In this document: positions 11,213 to 18,485 of the stretch, piece after piece
Layout of the letters: every line of letters begins with the position of its first letter
Numbering within the stretch: position 1 is the first letter of the stretch
Assembly: GCA_023418755.1 (NCBI GenBank)
Contig: JAEZZE010000151.1
Coordinates: 1 to 28,111, forward strand
DNA length: 28,111 nt
Direction: 5' to 3'
DNA from: Bacillota bacterium
GTDB lineage: Bacteria; Bacillota; Bacilli; Paenibacillales; Paenibacillaceae
The notes under the pieces: generated by a model
The model's input: the letters and a program-made list of their open reading frames with translations, nothing else
What the model was told of the DNA's origin: nothing
The model's database searches: none
Position numbers and translations under genes: made by a program

Positions 11213-11251
11213 ATCGTTCGTTAGCATCATTACTTTAACACTATGAACGAT
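11213..11251. repeat. Inverted repeat upstream of dapL
   Basis: ATCGTTC (11213-11219) and GAACGAT (11245-11251) are perfect 7-base arms. Inside them GTTA and TAAC can extend the pairing past a bulge. It begins 17 bases upstream of the dapL start, so it may be a 5' UTR hairpin or an operator. I found no convincing promoter or riboswitch in 11197-11333, and no clear terminator for the preceding gene. Confidence 0.4.
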
Positions 11252-11333
11252 ACGGGGAAAGGCCGCCATGGATTTTTGCGCCGATCATTTGCAGTTATCG
11301 CAGCCGTTGCCCAAAGGGTCTAATTCGGGTATG

Positions 11334-12314
11334 TTATCTTGTTCTTAATATGCCCAAGGCATGTTCCATATCTTCCGGGATCGGAGCGGAAAATTCCAAG
11401 TATTCTCCCGTTCTTGGATGTTGAAAGCCCAACACTTCCGCATGCAGCGCCTGGCCCGACATGCCTAGCGTTCGGCCGCCTTTGCCTCCGTATACCGGAT
11501 CGCCGACGAGCGGATAGCCGATATATTTCATATGAACCCGAATCTGATGCGTCCGGCCCGTTTCCAGCTTCAGATCAAGCAGCGTATATTCGTCAAAGCG
11601 TTCGCTTACGGCAAAATGGGTTACGGCGTGCTTGCTGTTCTTGTCCGTGACGACGTACAGCTTGCGATCGTGGTTGGCCCGGCCGATCGGCGCGTTTACC
11701 GTTCCTTTGTCGTGCTGCATGACTCCGTGCACCAGCGCTCGATATTTGCGCGTCACGCTGTGCTCCTTTAACTGCTCGGCAAGAGACGCATGAGACAGGT
11801 CGTTCTTCGCCACCATAAGAAGACCCGACGTATCCTTATCGATCCGGTGTACGATGCCGGGCCTCATGACTCCGTTAATGCCGGACAAATCCTTGCAATG
11901 ATACAGCAGCGCATTCACGACCGTACCGTTCGGATGTCCGGCGGCGGGATGAACGACCATTCCCCGCGGCTTGTTAATGACGATGACATCGCTGTCCTCG
12001 TACGCGATTTCCAGCGGTATATTTTCGGGATAGGCCTCGACCGGCTCAGGTTCGGGAAGCGTGATACGAATGACGTCTCCCACGGCCAGCTTGGCGTTGG
12101 CTTTCACCTCCGCCCCGTTCACGGTTGCCGCGCCCGAGCGGATCCATTCTTGAATTTGCGATCGGGAAAACGACTGCTCCTGCTCCGCAAGCGTTTGGGC
12201 GATATGCTTGTCCGCGCGTTCGCCCTCTTGCCCGTCCTTGACCGTCCAATCGAAATCGCCTTCAGACGGACTGTTGTCCAGGGGATTGATCTTGGGATTG
12301 CTCTCCATTGCCAT
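11334..12314 (-). CDS. RluD-family pseudouridine synthase (YlyB-like)
   Basis: This protein isomerises specific uridines in RNA, most likely in 23S rRNA as RluD/YlyB family members do. It is 326 residues long. The N-terminal S4 RNA-binding domain covers about residues 30-95 (RADKHIAQTLAE through VGDVIRITLPEPE). The catalytic motif HRIDKDTSG is at 156-164 with the nucleophilic Asp at 159. Further family blocks are LKLETGRTHQIRVHM and YPLVGDPVYG. The ATG at 12312-12314 has AGGAG about ten bases upstream, inside lspA, giving a 53-base overlap with lspA. A second in-frame ATG lies two codons later. The lspA-ylyB-pyr order is conserved with Bacillus. The exact uridine target is not deducible. Confidence 0.95.
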   Translation of the reverse strand: MAMESNPKINPLDNSPSEGDFDWTVKDGQEGERADKHIAQTLAEQEQSFSRSQIQEWIRSGAATVNGAEVKANAKLAVGDVIRITLPEPEPVEAYPENIPLEIAYEDSDVIVINKPRGMVVHPAAGHPNGTVVNALLYHCKDLSGINGVMRPGIVHRIDKDTSGLLMVAKNDLSHASLAEQLKEHSVTRKYRALVHGVMQHDKGTVNAPIGRANHDRKLYVVTDKNSKHAVTHFAVSERFDEYTLLDLKLETGRTHQIRVHMKYIGYPLVGDPVYGGKGGRTLGMSGQALHAEVLGFQHPRTGEYLEFSAPIPEDMEHALGILRTR

Positions 12315-12804
12315 TCGTTTTATTCTCCTGTTTCATAGTCAGCAGCGCATCCAAAATAACCAGACCGACGCCTATGCATATTCCGGTATCGGCAAAATTA
12401 AAAATCGGAAACGTATACGACCCGAAATTAAACTGCAAGAAATCGACGACTTCGCCGTACAGCGCGCGATCGAGAAAATTGCCGACCGCGCCGCCCAATA
12501 TCGTAGCCAAGGCGACCAGCAGCAAGATGGAGCCTGTGCGATAGGAGCGATGCAAATACCACAGAATGCCGCTTACGACGACGACCGTAATCACAATGAA
12601 AAACAGCCGCTGTTCTTGCAGCATTCCGAAAGCCGCGCCCCTGTTGCGAATATGGGTAATCATGAAGAAATCTCCCAACACGGGAATTCTTTCCGTATCC
12701 AGTTCGACCGTGCGGCTGATGATCTTCTTGCTTGCATAATCGATAAGAAAAACGATACCCGCTATTCCGTAATAAACCCATATCGGCCAAGTCCGACGTT
12801 GCAT
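12262..12804 (-). CDS. lspA: Lipoprotein signal peptidase (signal peptidase II)
   Basis: This membrane aspartyl protease cleaves signal peptides from lipidated prolipoproteins. It has 180 residues and four hydrophobic segments (about 8-25, 67-84, 90-109, 138-156). The catalytic aspartates are in VVDF (Asp121) and FNFADT (Asp139), next to the conserved GNFLDR at 109-113. The last ~24 residues are a Gln/Asn/Ser-rich hydrophilic tail beyond the last helix. This tail is the part that overlaps the rluD-like gene in another frame, so it may have arisen with that overlap. The ribosome binding site is weak (GGCGGA). A TATGAT -10 element lies about 45 bases upstream. Confidence 0.97.
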   Translation of the reverse strand: MQRRTWPIWVYYGIAGIVFLIDYASKKIISRTVELDTERIPVLGDFFMITHIRNRGAAFGMLQEQRLFFIVITVVVVSGILWYLHRSYRTGSILLLVALATILGGAVGNFLDRALYGEVVDFLQFNFGSYTFPIFNFADTGICIGVGLVILDALLTMKQENKTNGNGEQSQDQSPGQQSV

Positions 12805-12848
12805 TTGCTTATTCCGCCCTTCGTCTCATTCTCCTGCCTGTTGATTTT

Positions 12849-12854
12849 ATCATA
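12849..12854 (-). promoter_or_regulatory. Candidate -10 element for lspA
   Basis: TATGAT followed by AAAATC on the minus strand is a plausible -10 about 45 bases before lspA. No good -35 hexamer is found at 16-18 bases. The remaining part of the 193-base gap (12805-12997) shows no gene or clear promoter for the plus-strand neighbour. Confidence 0.3.
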
Positions 12855-12997
12855 CCCCGACGAGGAGAGTCCACGAAGGCAAGTAAAAATCGACAAAACC
12901 TCCAGACAAGTCCGAGAGCCGGAGCACGTAAAACGGCAGCCGTTCGAGAAAACTAATCGCGACCGAACCATCGAGTGCATTTCGTTAAAGGGAGTGG

Positions 12998-13738
12998 ATG
13001 AACTTGTCGAAGCAACTGGACCAGGAAACATTCCAAACGTTAAAGCGCAGGTTGATACAGGAAAGATGCGAGCTCGAGCGGCGCGTGAACGATAACGGGC
13101 ATTTCGGTCTCGCCGCCTCGTATCGCGATTCGACCGGCGAGCTTTCCGCCATTGACAATCATCCGGCCGACGCGGGTACGGAGATGTTCGAACGGAGCAA
13201 AGATTCGGCCCTGCTGGAAAAGGAAGCGTTCCGGCTGGAGCGCGTGGACGCCGCTCTGGAACGGATGGATACGGGGGAATACGGACGTTGCGCCGCATGC
13301 GGCAAGTTTATTCCGGTAGGCCGGCTCGAGGCGCTGCCTACGGCCATCTACTGCATCGAGCACGAGCCCCGTCAGGAGACCTCGAACGACCGTCCGGTCG
13401 AGGAGCTGTTTCTCGCTCCCCCGTTCGGCCGCACCAGCTTGGACGACAGAGACGACCGATACGGTTTCGACGGAGAGGACGCCTGGCAGATCATCGAATC
13501 CTGGGGAACCTCCAACACGCCGGCAATGGCCGAAGACAACAACGTGGAAGATTATAATCACATGGAAATCGAAGCCGACGAGAATGACGGTTTCGTCGAG
13601 TCATACGAAAGCTTCGTCGCCACCGACATTACCGGCAATCACGTCTCGATCGTTCGCAATCACGCCTACCACAAGTACATGGACGACAACGAAGGCGACC
13701 ACCTGCTTGAGCCGGACGAGCAGCCCGATCTGTACTGA
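12998..13738 (+). CDS. TraR/DksA-type zinc-finger protein (YteA/YlyA-like)
   Basis: This family binds RNA polymerase through its secondary channel or acts in sporulation; in Bacillus the gene at this locus, ylyA, is a forespore DksA-like protein. The 246-residue protein has a coiled-coil N-terminus with DNHPAD near 53-58, a motif I associate with the YteA sporulation subfamily. The zinc-finger region is Cys98-x2-Cys101 and then Cys119-x2-His122, so the fourth ligand is His. A long acidic tail (about 145-246, many Asp and Glu) is predicted to be disordered. The ATG follows AAAGGGAGTGG with unusually short spacing; TTG at 13004-13006 has better spacing and is an alternative start. This is the only intact plus-strand gene in the window. 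Confidence 0.85.
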   Translation: MNLSKQLDQETFQTLKRRLIQERCELERRVNDNGHFGLAASYRDSTGELSAIDNHPADAGTEMFERSKDSALLEKEAFRLERVDAALERMDTGEYGRCAACGKFIPVGRLEALPTAIYCIEHEPRQETSNDRPVEELFLAPPFGRTSLDDRDDRYGFDGEDAWQIIESWGTSNTPAMAEDNNVEDYNHMEIEADENDGFVESYESFVATDITGNHVSIVRNHAYHKYMDDNEGDHLLEPDEQPDLY

Positions 13739-13766
13739 GCACGTTCGGCGGCGGCGCCCAAGCTCA
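13736..13766. terminator. Hairpin shared by two convergent gene ends (possible bidirectional terminator)
   Basis: TGAGC (13736-13740) pairs with GCTCA (13762-13766), and TTCGGCG pairs with CGCCCAA (one mismatch) around GCGG. The outer arms are formed from the TGA stop codons of the two convergent genes. There is no U-run on either strand, so termination would depend on the stem or a factor. Confidence 0.45.
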
Positions 13767-14294
13767 ATAAGGGTTAATCTCGAGTTGCCGCTGAACGATA
13801 CGCACGATGTCCGCGATATAGTCCCCCACGATCGGCAGGTTCAGAGCTCCGAGAATCTGCAGCAAATAAACGATCGTCGCGGCAAAAAACGTAAAGCCCA
13901 GGGCGATGCCGACGCCCCGGGCGGTGCCAGCGAGAAAATTTCTGAAAATCAGCTGCCATGGACGATGCATCAAGTTGACGTATTCTTTGAGCTGAGCTTT
14001 CTCCATATCGACGGATAGCCTTTCCAGCTTGTTGGACAGAAAAAGCAGGGTCCCCTTCAGATCCTTCGTTTCCTCCGCCAGCCTCTCCGCCGGCTCGTTC
14101 GAGTGCCCGTTCGGCTGCATGTTCGCCTGCCCGTTCGGCTGCGCATTCGGCTGGTCGTTCGGCTGCATGATCGCCGAGTGCGAGTTCGACTGGTCATTCG
14201 GCTGCATGTTCGCCGATTGCGAATTCGGCTGCTCGGAGGTCAACTTGACCTGGATTGAATTCGGTTTTCCCTTGTTCTTCGAATGGCTCGTCAA
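13764..14294 (-). CDS. DUF5665-like membrane protein with repetitive Gln/Asn/Pro N-terminus
   Basis: The function is unknown. The C-terminal part (about residues 75-165) has one helical stretch, LSVDMEKAQLKEYVNLM, then NFLAGTARGVGIALGFTF leading into a transmembrane segment at about 127-148, and NLPIVGDYIADIV. I recognise this as the DUF5665 pattern, a small one-helix membrane protein family of Bacillota. Residues about 23-66 are low complexity with repeated MQPN(D/G)Q units. The TTG at 14292-14294 is chosen because GGGAGG lies nine bases before it; the ATG seven codons upstream has no site and overlaps that GGGAGG. The protein has 176 residues. It sits between the ileS terminator and the convergent TraR/DksA gene and has no obvious promoter of its own. 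Confidence 0.7.
   Translation of the reverse strand: MTSHSKNKGKPNSIQVKLTSEQPNSQSANMQPNDQSNSHSAIMQPNDQPNAQPNGQANMQPNGHSNEPAERLAEETKDLKGTLLFLSNKLERLSVDMEKAQLKEYVNLMHRPWQLIFRNFLAGTARGVGIALGFTFFAATIVYLLQILGALNLPIVGDYIADIVRIVQRQLEINPY
14153..14230. repeat. Two tandem 39-base repeats inside the DUF5665-like gene
   Basis: The units 14153-14191 and 14192-14230 differ at about 5 of 39 positions and keep frame, encoding 13-residue repeats around S-A-x-MQPNDQ. Shorter partial units (GGCTGCATGTTCGCCTGCC and similar) continue to about 14115. In-frame length change by slippage or recombination is plausible. Confidence 0.8.
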
Positions 14295-14350
14295 GATTTC
14301 ACGCCTCCCTCGCATCCATTATGGTCTGCATTACCCTTGAAGGAAGAAAG

Positions 14351-14406
14351 CAAAACGAGCCCGGCCCGAAGCGAAGTCGCCTGCGCCCCGGAGCCCTGAA
14401 GCTCGT
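14351..14406 (-). terminator. Probable terminator of ileS
   Basis: On the minus strand ACGAGC (14401-14406) pairs with GCTCGT (14355-14360), enclosing a GC-rich region that can pair further, and TTTTGCTTTCTT follows. It begins about 43 bases after the ileS stop. The internal pairing is imperfect, so strength is uncertain. Confidence 0.5.
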
Positions 14407-14448
14407 CTTGTTGGTTTCCTTATTATGTTTAGCTCATACCGGGAACGT

Positions 14449-17400
14449 TTATGCTTTCGGGCCGATCGCTACGCCGATCGTTTTCTCTCCGGCCTGCACC
14501 TCTTCGGCCGTTTCCGTCTTGCCGAAGGAAACGGAGTTCACCAGCACGTTCTCCCTCAGAACTTGGTCGAACGCGCGTAGCGCCGCTTCAAGCTCCGCGT
14601 CGACGTCGAGCACGAGATCGATGCGCTGCTCGATCGGCAGGTCGAGCTTCTTGCGCGTATCCTGCACGGCGCGGATCACCTCGCGGACCCAGCCCTCCTG
14701 CTCCAGCTCCGGAGTAATCTCCGTATTGAGCGCCACCGTCAAGCCGCCGCCCGACGCGGAAGCGAAGCCCGTCTTCGCTTCCTTCTCCACGAGAATTTCT
14801 TCCAGCTCGACGTTCAACGCTTCGCCGTCCGGCGATACGAATTCGAACTTGCCCGCTTGCACGACGCCGCGGGTCTCGTCACTCGACATCGCCTTGAACG
14901 CCGCCTGGATCGGACCGACGTATTTGCCGTATTTCTTGCCCGCGACCTTCAGATTCAGCTTCAGGTTAAAGTCGACGAAGCCTCCGTCATCGTTGACGAT
15001 CGTAATCTCTTTGACGTTGATCTCGTCCTTGACGATGTCTTCGTAGCCGGACAGATCGAAGCTTTCGCTCAGCGACACGAGCAGCTCGGACAGGGGCTGA
15101 CGCGTCTTCAGGCCGGTCTCGTTGCGGATGTTCCGCGCCAGCTCCACGATGTCGCGTACTGCAGCCATTTCCCTCTCCAGCTCCGCGTCGATCGCCGCCG
15201 CATCCGCCTGCGGATAATCGGCCAAATGCACGCTTCCTTCGCCGTCCAGGTTGCCGTAAATATCCTCGGCGACGAACGGCGTGTATGGCGCGATCAGCTT
15301 GGACAGCGTCAGCAGCACTTCGCCCAGCGTCTGGTATGCCGCCAGCTTCGTCTCGGTCAGGCCGCTGCCCCAGAACCGGTCGCGGGAGCGCCGCACGTAC
15401 CAGTTCGACAGCTCGTCGACGAACGTCTCGATCGCCTTCGCCGGATTGAGGAAGTCGTTGGCATCCAACCCTTTTACGACCTCTTGGATCAGCGTGTTCA
15501 GCCTGGACAGAATCCAGCGGTCCAGTTTGTTGTCCGATCGGACTTTCTTATGCTCCGACGGGCTGTATCCGTCTATGGAGGCGTACAGCGCGTAGAATGC
15601 ATGCGTGTTGACCAGCGTATCCACCACTTTGGATTTGGCTTCGCCGACGATGCCTCTGGAAAATCTCTTGCTGTTCCACGGCGCGCTGTCCGCGAGCAGC
15701 GACCAGCGGAACGCGTCCGTGCCGAACTCGTCGATGATTTCCCAAGGATCGATGACGTTGCCCTTGGACTTGCTCATCTTCTGGCCGTTCTCGTCCAGCA
15801 CGTGTCCGGTCGAAATAACCGACTTGTACGGCACCTGCCCGTTATACAGCGTCGAGACCGCCAGCAAGCTGAAAAACCAGCCGCGCGTCTGATCGATCCC
15901 TTCGCAGATGAAATCCGCCGGATACTGCTCTTGGAACTTCTCCTCGTCTCCATACGGGTGGAAATATTGCGCGAACGGCATCGAGCCGCTGTCGAACCAG
16001 ACGTCGATTACCTCGGATGCACGGTTCATTGTGCCGCCGCATTCGCAGCGCAGATGAATGTCGTCCACGTACGGCTTATGCAACTCGATCGTTTCCGGCA
16101 CGTCTTCGATCGCCAACGACCGAAGCTCGGCAATGCTGTGCGGGGCTTTCTCCTTGCCGCAGCTTTCGCACGTCCACACGTTGAGCGGCGTGCCCCAGTA
16201 GCGGTTCCGGCTGATGTTCCAGTCGACCAGATCTTCGAGGAACTTGCCGAAGCGGCCGTCCCTCAGATGCTCCGGATACCACCGGATTTGCTTATTGTTC
16301 TCGATCAGTTGGTCCTTGACCGCGGTCGTCTTGATGAACCAGCTCTCCGTCGCGTAATAGAGCAGCGGCGTCTTGCAGCGCCAGCAGAACGGATAGCTGT
16401 GCTCCATTCTTTCCTTATGGAACAGCAATCCTCGCTCTGACAGCATCTTGACGATGTCCACGTCGCAATCTTTGACGAAGCGGCCGGCCATATCCGTTAC
16501 TTCCGCGATATATTTCCCCTCGTTATTGACGACCATGAGCATCGGAATGCCATGCTGACGGGCTACCCGGTAATCGTCCTCGCCATGGGCCGGCGAAATG
16601 TGGACGATTCCCGTTCCGCTTGCGTCGGTGACGTACTCGGCGTCGATCACGCGATAAGCATTGTCGACCGTAACGTATGGGAATAACGGCTCGTACGTCA
16701 ATCCGACGAGCTCTCGCCCTTTCAATGTGCCGAGCGTTTCGTACTCGCCCTTGAGCACCTTGTCGGCGAGCGCCTCGGCCACGACGTACACTTCGCCGTT
16801 CACCTTCGCGCGCACGTAGTCGAGCTCAGGGTGGACGGCCAGCGCCACGTTCGCCGGCAGCGTCCAAGGCGTCGTCGTCCAGGCGAGCACGTAGTCCCCG
16901 TTCTCCTTCAGCTTAAACTTGGCCGTCGCCGTCAAATCCTTGACGTCCTCGTAGCCTTGGGCGACTTCGTGCGAGCTGAGCGTCGTCTGACAGCACGGAC
17001 AGTACGGGCTGACGCGGTGGCCGCGGTACAGCAGCCCCTTCCCGTGAATGGTGGCCAGGATGTGCCATACGCTCTGGATGTAGTTATTATCGAGCGTAAT
17101 ATACGGATCGTCCAAATCGGTCCAATAGGCGATCGCCTCGGTCAGCTCGCGCCATTGGCGTTCGTACTCGAACACGCTCTCCTTGCACTTGATGATGAAC
17201 GGCTCGACGCCGTATTTCTCGATCTCCTGTTTGCCCGAGATGCCGAGCTGCTTCTCCACGCCCAGCTCGACCGGCAAGCCGTGCGTGTCCCAGCCGGCTT
17301 TGCGGATGACGCGGTAGCCCGCCATCGTCTTGTAACGGCTGACGAAATCCTTGATGACGCGGCCGAGCACGTGGCCGATATGAGGCTTGCCGTTGGCCGT

Positions 17401-17541
17401 AGGCGGTCCTTCGTAAAAAACGAAGTTCGGCTTGCCTTCCCGGTTGGCGATCGAGCGGCGGAACGTATCCTCCTTTTCCCACTGTTCCAGGACGCGTTGT
17501 TCGCGAGCTCTGGCTTTTTCTTTGACGTCGACTCTTTGCAT
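14449..17541 (-). CDS. ileS: Isoleucyl-tRNA synthetase, type 2 (eukaryote-like)
   Basis: This cytosolic enzyme charges tRNA-Ile and edits misactivated valine. It has 1030 residues, longer than the ~920 of Bacillus IleS1. The class I signature is KPHIGH, with HIGH at 54-57, and KMSKSKGN starts at 588. The editing (CP1) domain is seen from WTTTPWTLPAN (221-231) and GTGIVHISPAHGEDD (309-323). Type 2 is inferred from GPPTANGKPHIGH, where type 1 has a GPPYANG-x-IHIGH pattern, from KMSKSKGN rather than KMSKSLGN, and from no cysteines after residue 546, so no type-1 C-terminal zinc domain. The HIGH motif is canonical. The ATG has AAAGGATG upstream. A T-box leader and a strong promoter precede it. 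Confidence 0.97.
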   Translation of the reverse strand: MQRVDVKEKARAREQRVLEQWEKEDTFRRSIANREGKPNFVFYEGPPTANGKPHIGHVLGRVIKDFVSRYKTMAGYRVIRKAGWDTHGLPVELGVEKQLGISGKQEIEKYGVEPFIIKCKESVFEYERQWRELTEAIAYWTDLDDPYITLDNNYIQSVWHILATIHGKGLLYRGHRVSPYCPCCQTTLSSHEVAQGYEDVKDLTATAKFKLKENGDYVLAWTTTPWTLPANVALAVHPELDYVRAKVNGEVYVVAEALADKVLKGEYETLGTLKGRELVGLTYEPLFPYVTVDNAYRVIDAEYVTDASGTGIVHISPAHGEDDYRVARQHGIPMLMVVNNEGKYIAEVTDMAGRFVKDCDVDIVKMLSERGLLFHKERMEHSYPFCWRCKTPLLYYATESWFIKTTAVKDQLIENNKQIRWYPEHLRDGRFGKFLEDLVDWNISRNRYWGTPLNVWTCESCGKEKAPHSIAELRSLAIEDVPETIELHKPYVDDIHLRCECGGTMNRASEVIDVWFDSGSMPFAQYFHPYGDEEKFQEQYPADFICEGIDQTRGWFFSLLAVSTLYNGQVPYKSVISTGHVLDENGQKMSKSKGNVIDPWEIIDEFGTDAFRWSLLADSAPWNSKRFSRGIVGEAKSKVVDTLVNTHAFYALYASIDGYSPSEHKKVRSDNKLDRWILSRLNTLIQEVVKGLDANDFLNPAKAIETFVDELSNWYVRRSRDRFWGSGLTETKLAAYQTLGEVLLTLSKLIAPYTPFVAEDIYGNLDGEGSVHLADYPQADAAAIDAELEREMAAVRDIVELARNIRNETGLKTRQPLSELLVSLSESFDLSGYEDIVKDEINVKEITIVNDDGGFVDFNLKLNLKVAGKKYGKYVGPIQAAFKAMSSDETRGVVQAGKFEFVSPDGEALNVELEEILVEKEAKTGFASASGGGLTVALNTEITPELEQEGWVREVIRAVQDTRKKLDLPIEQRIDLVLDVDAELEAALRAFDQVLRENVLVNSVSFGKTETAEEVQAGEKTIGVAIGPKA

Positions 17542-17580
17542 GTGGATTCATCCTTTCGATTGCTCTGCTGCTGCTGCGAC

Positions 17581-17617
17581 AAAAACAAAAAGACCCGCCC
17601 CAAAAAAGGGACGAGTC
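17581..17617 (-). terminator. T-box leader terminator before ileS
   Basis: GACTCGTCCC (17608-17617) pairs with GGGGCGGGTC (17592-17601), 10 bp with two G-U pairs, around a six-U loop. TTTTTGTTTTTG follows on the minus strand. It directly follows the T-box sequence, as expected for the regulated terminator. Confidence 0.92.
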
Positions 17618-17876
17618 GAACTCGCGGTACCACCCTTGTTCCGCCTGCCCGAACGAAATCCGAAGCGGCGGCAACTCAGCATCCGGTAACGGCGGACTTC
17701 CGGCCTCGCTTACTTGCCGCTGCCGCGCAATAAATTGCAGGCACGACTTTGGGCAGGCATCTCGGGGAGGATATTCGGCGCATCCCTCGCGTTGGCTCGC
17801 ACCGGCCGCCAACTCTCTGGTCTCGGGCGTTGCGCGTACTCGTTCCCGTCTTCGACATTGCTGCGATTCATCGTAT
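17592..17876 (-). ncRNA. T-box riboswitch, isoleucine specific
   Basis: The leader senses uncharged tRNA-Ile and prevents termination before ileS. The T-box sequence AAGGGTGGTACCGCG is at 17623-17637 on the minus strand. Upstream, AGAGAGTTGGC and GAGCCAAC near 17790-17817 look like the distal part of Stem I. The specifier loop contains GAATATCCTCC, so the probable specifier is ATC (Ile) at 17770-17772. The ileS gene downstream agrees. Stem boundaries were judged by eye. Confidence 0.93.
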
Positions 17877-17882
17877 ATTCTT

Positions 17883-17911
17883 GTTATACTTTCCCGAGAA
17901 GCTTTTGTCAA
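17883..17911 (-). promoter_or_regulatory. SigA-type promoter of ileS
   Basis: TTGACA (17906-17911) and TATAAC (17883-17888) are separated by exactly 17 bases on the minus strand. The -35 lies just past the divIVA stop codon. Transcription should start near 17876 and pass through the T-box. Confidence 0.9.
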
Positions 17912-17916
17912 ACCGT

Positions 17917-18402
17917 TTAGGCTTCGATTCCCCGAGGTTCGCGCCCTTCGAGCGAATCCCAGCCGTCCTGGGACAGCAGTTCCATCTGGGACTCGATCAA
18001 CGCGCGGAACCTCGCCCGGTAGATCGTCGCCTGCTTCTTGAGCTCTTCGACTTCCAACGCGATTTTGCGGGACTTGGCCAGAGCATCGTTAATGATGCGG
18101 TCGGCGTTCTTCTCCGCTTCCTTCACGATCAGATGGGCTTCCTTCTTCGCGTTGTTCTTCAGCTCGTCCGCCGCTTCCTGCGCAACGATGATCGTTTTGC
18201 TCAACGTCTCCTCGATGTTGGAGAAGTGTCCCAGCTTATCTTGCGAAGCCGCGACCATATTTTGCAGTTCTTTGTTCTCGCGGATCATCGCCTCGTAATC
18301 CTTGATAATCTGATCGAGAAACTCGTTGACCTGATCTTCGTCGTAACCGCGAAGGCGGCGGGCGAATTCTTTGTTATGGATGTCCAATGGGGTCAGTGGC
18401 AT
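17917..18402 (-). CDS. divIVA: Septum/pole-localised coiled-coil protein DivIVA
   Basis: DivIVA binds negatively curved membrane at septa and poles and recruits Min or other partners; in spore formers it also helps anchor the chromosome. It has 161 residues. The lipid-binding N-terminus MPLTPLDIHNKEF...RGYDEDQVNEFLDQ is highly conserved, and the rest is coiled coil (about 28-145), including ANADRI-like NADRIINDALAKSRKIA. Position 17, the membrane-inserting Phe in Bacillus, is Leu here, while Arg18 is kept. The start has GAGGAGG seven bases upstream. It ends the ylm cluster; the 83 bases between it and ylmH hold no strong promoter. No terminator precedes the ileS promoter, so read-through into the ileS leader is likely. 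Confidence 0.97.
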   Translation of the reverse strand: MPLTPLDIHNKEFARRLRGYDEDQVNEFLDQIIKDYEAMIRENKELQNMVAASQDKLGHFSNIEETLSKTIIVAQEAADELKNNAKKEAHLIVKEAEKNADRIINDALAKSRKIALEVEELKKQATIYRARFRALIESQMELLSQDGWDSLEGREPRGIEA

Positions 18403-18485
18403 CGGTGCACCTCCTCGGTCCTAATTTCCAAGTAGCCTGTTCACAACATCAATTCGACGAAAGCTGAAAAAATCCTGCTCTGCTT

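Noticed and set aside
14857..16440. A 527-codon open frame on the plus strand
   Set aside because: It is antisense to ileS, which has all catalytic motifs; the composition is that of a shadow frame.
18403..18485. Possible divIVA promoter (TTGTGA-N17-TAGGAC)
   Set aside because: The -10 half matches consensus at only three positions, so co-transcription with the ylm cluster is the simpler reading.
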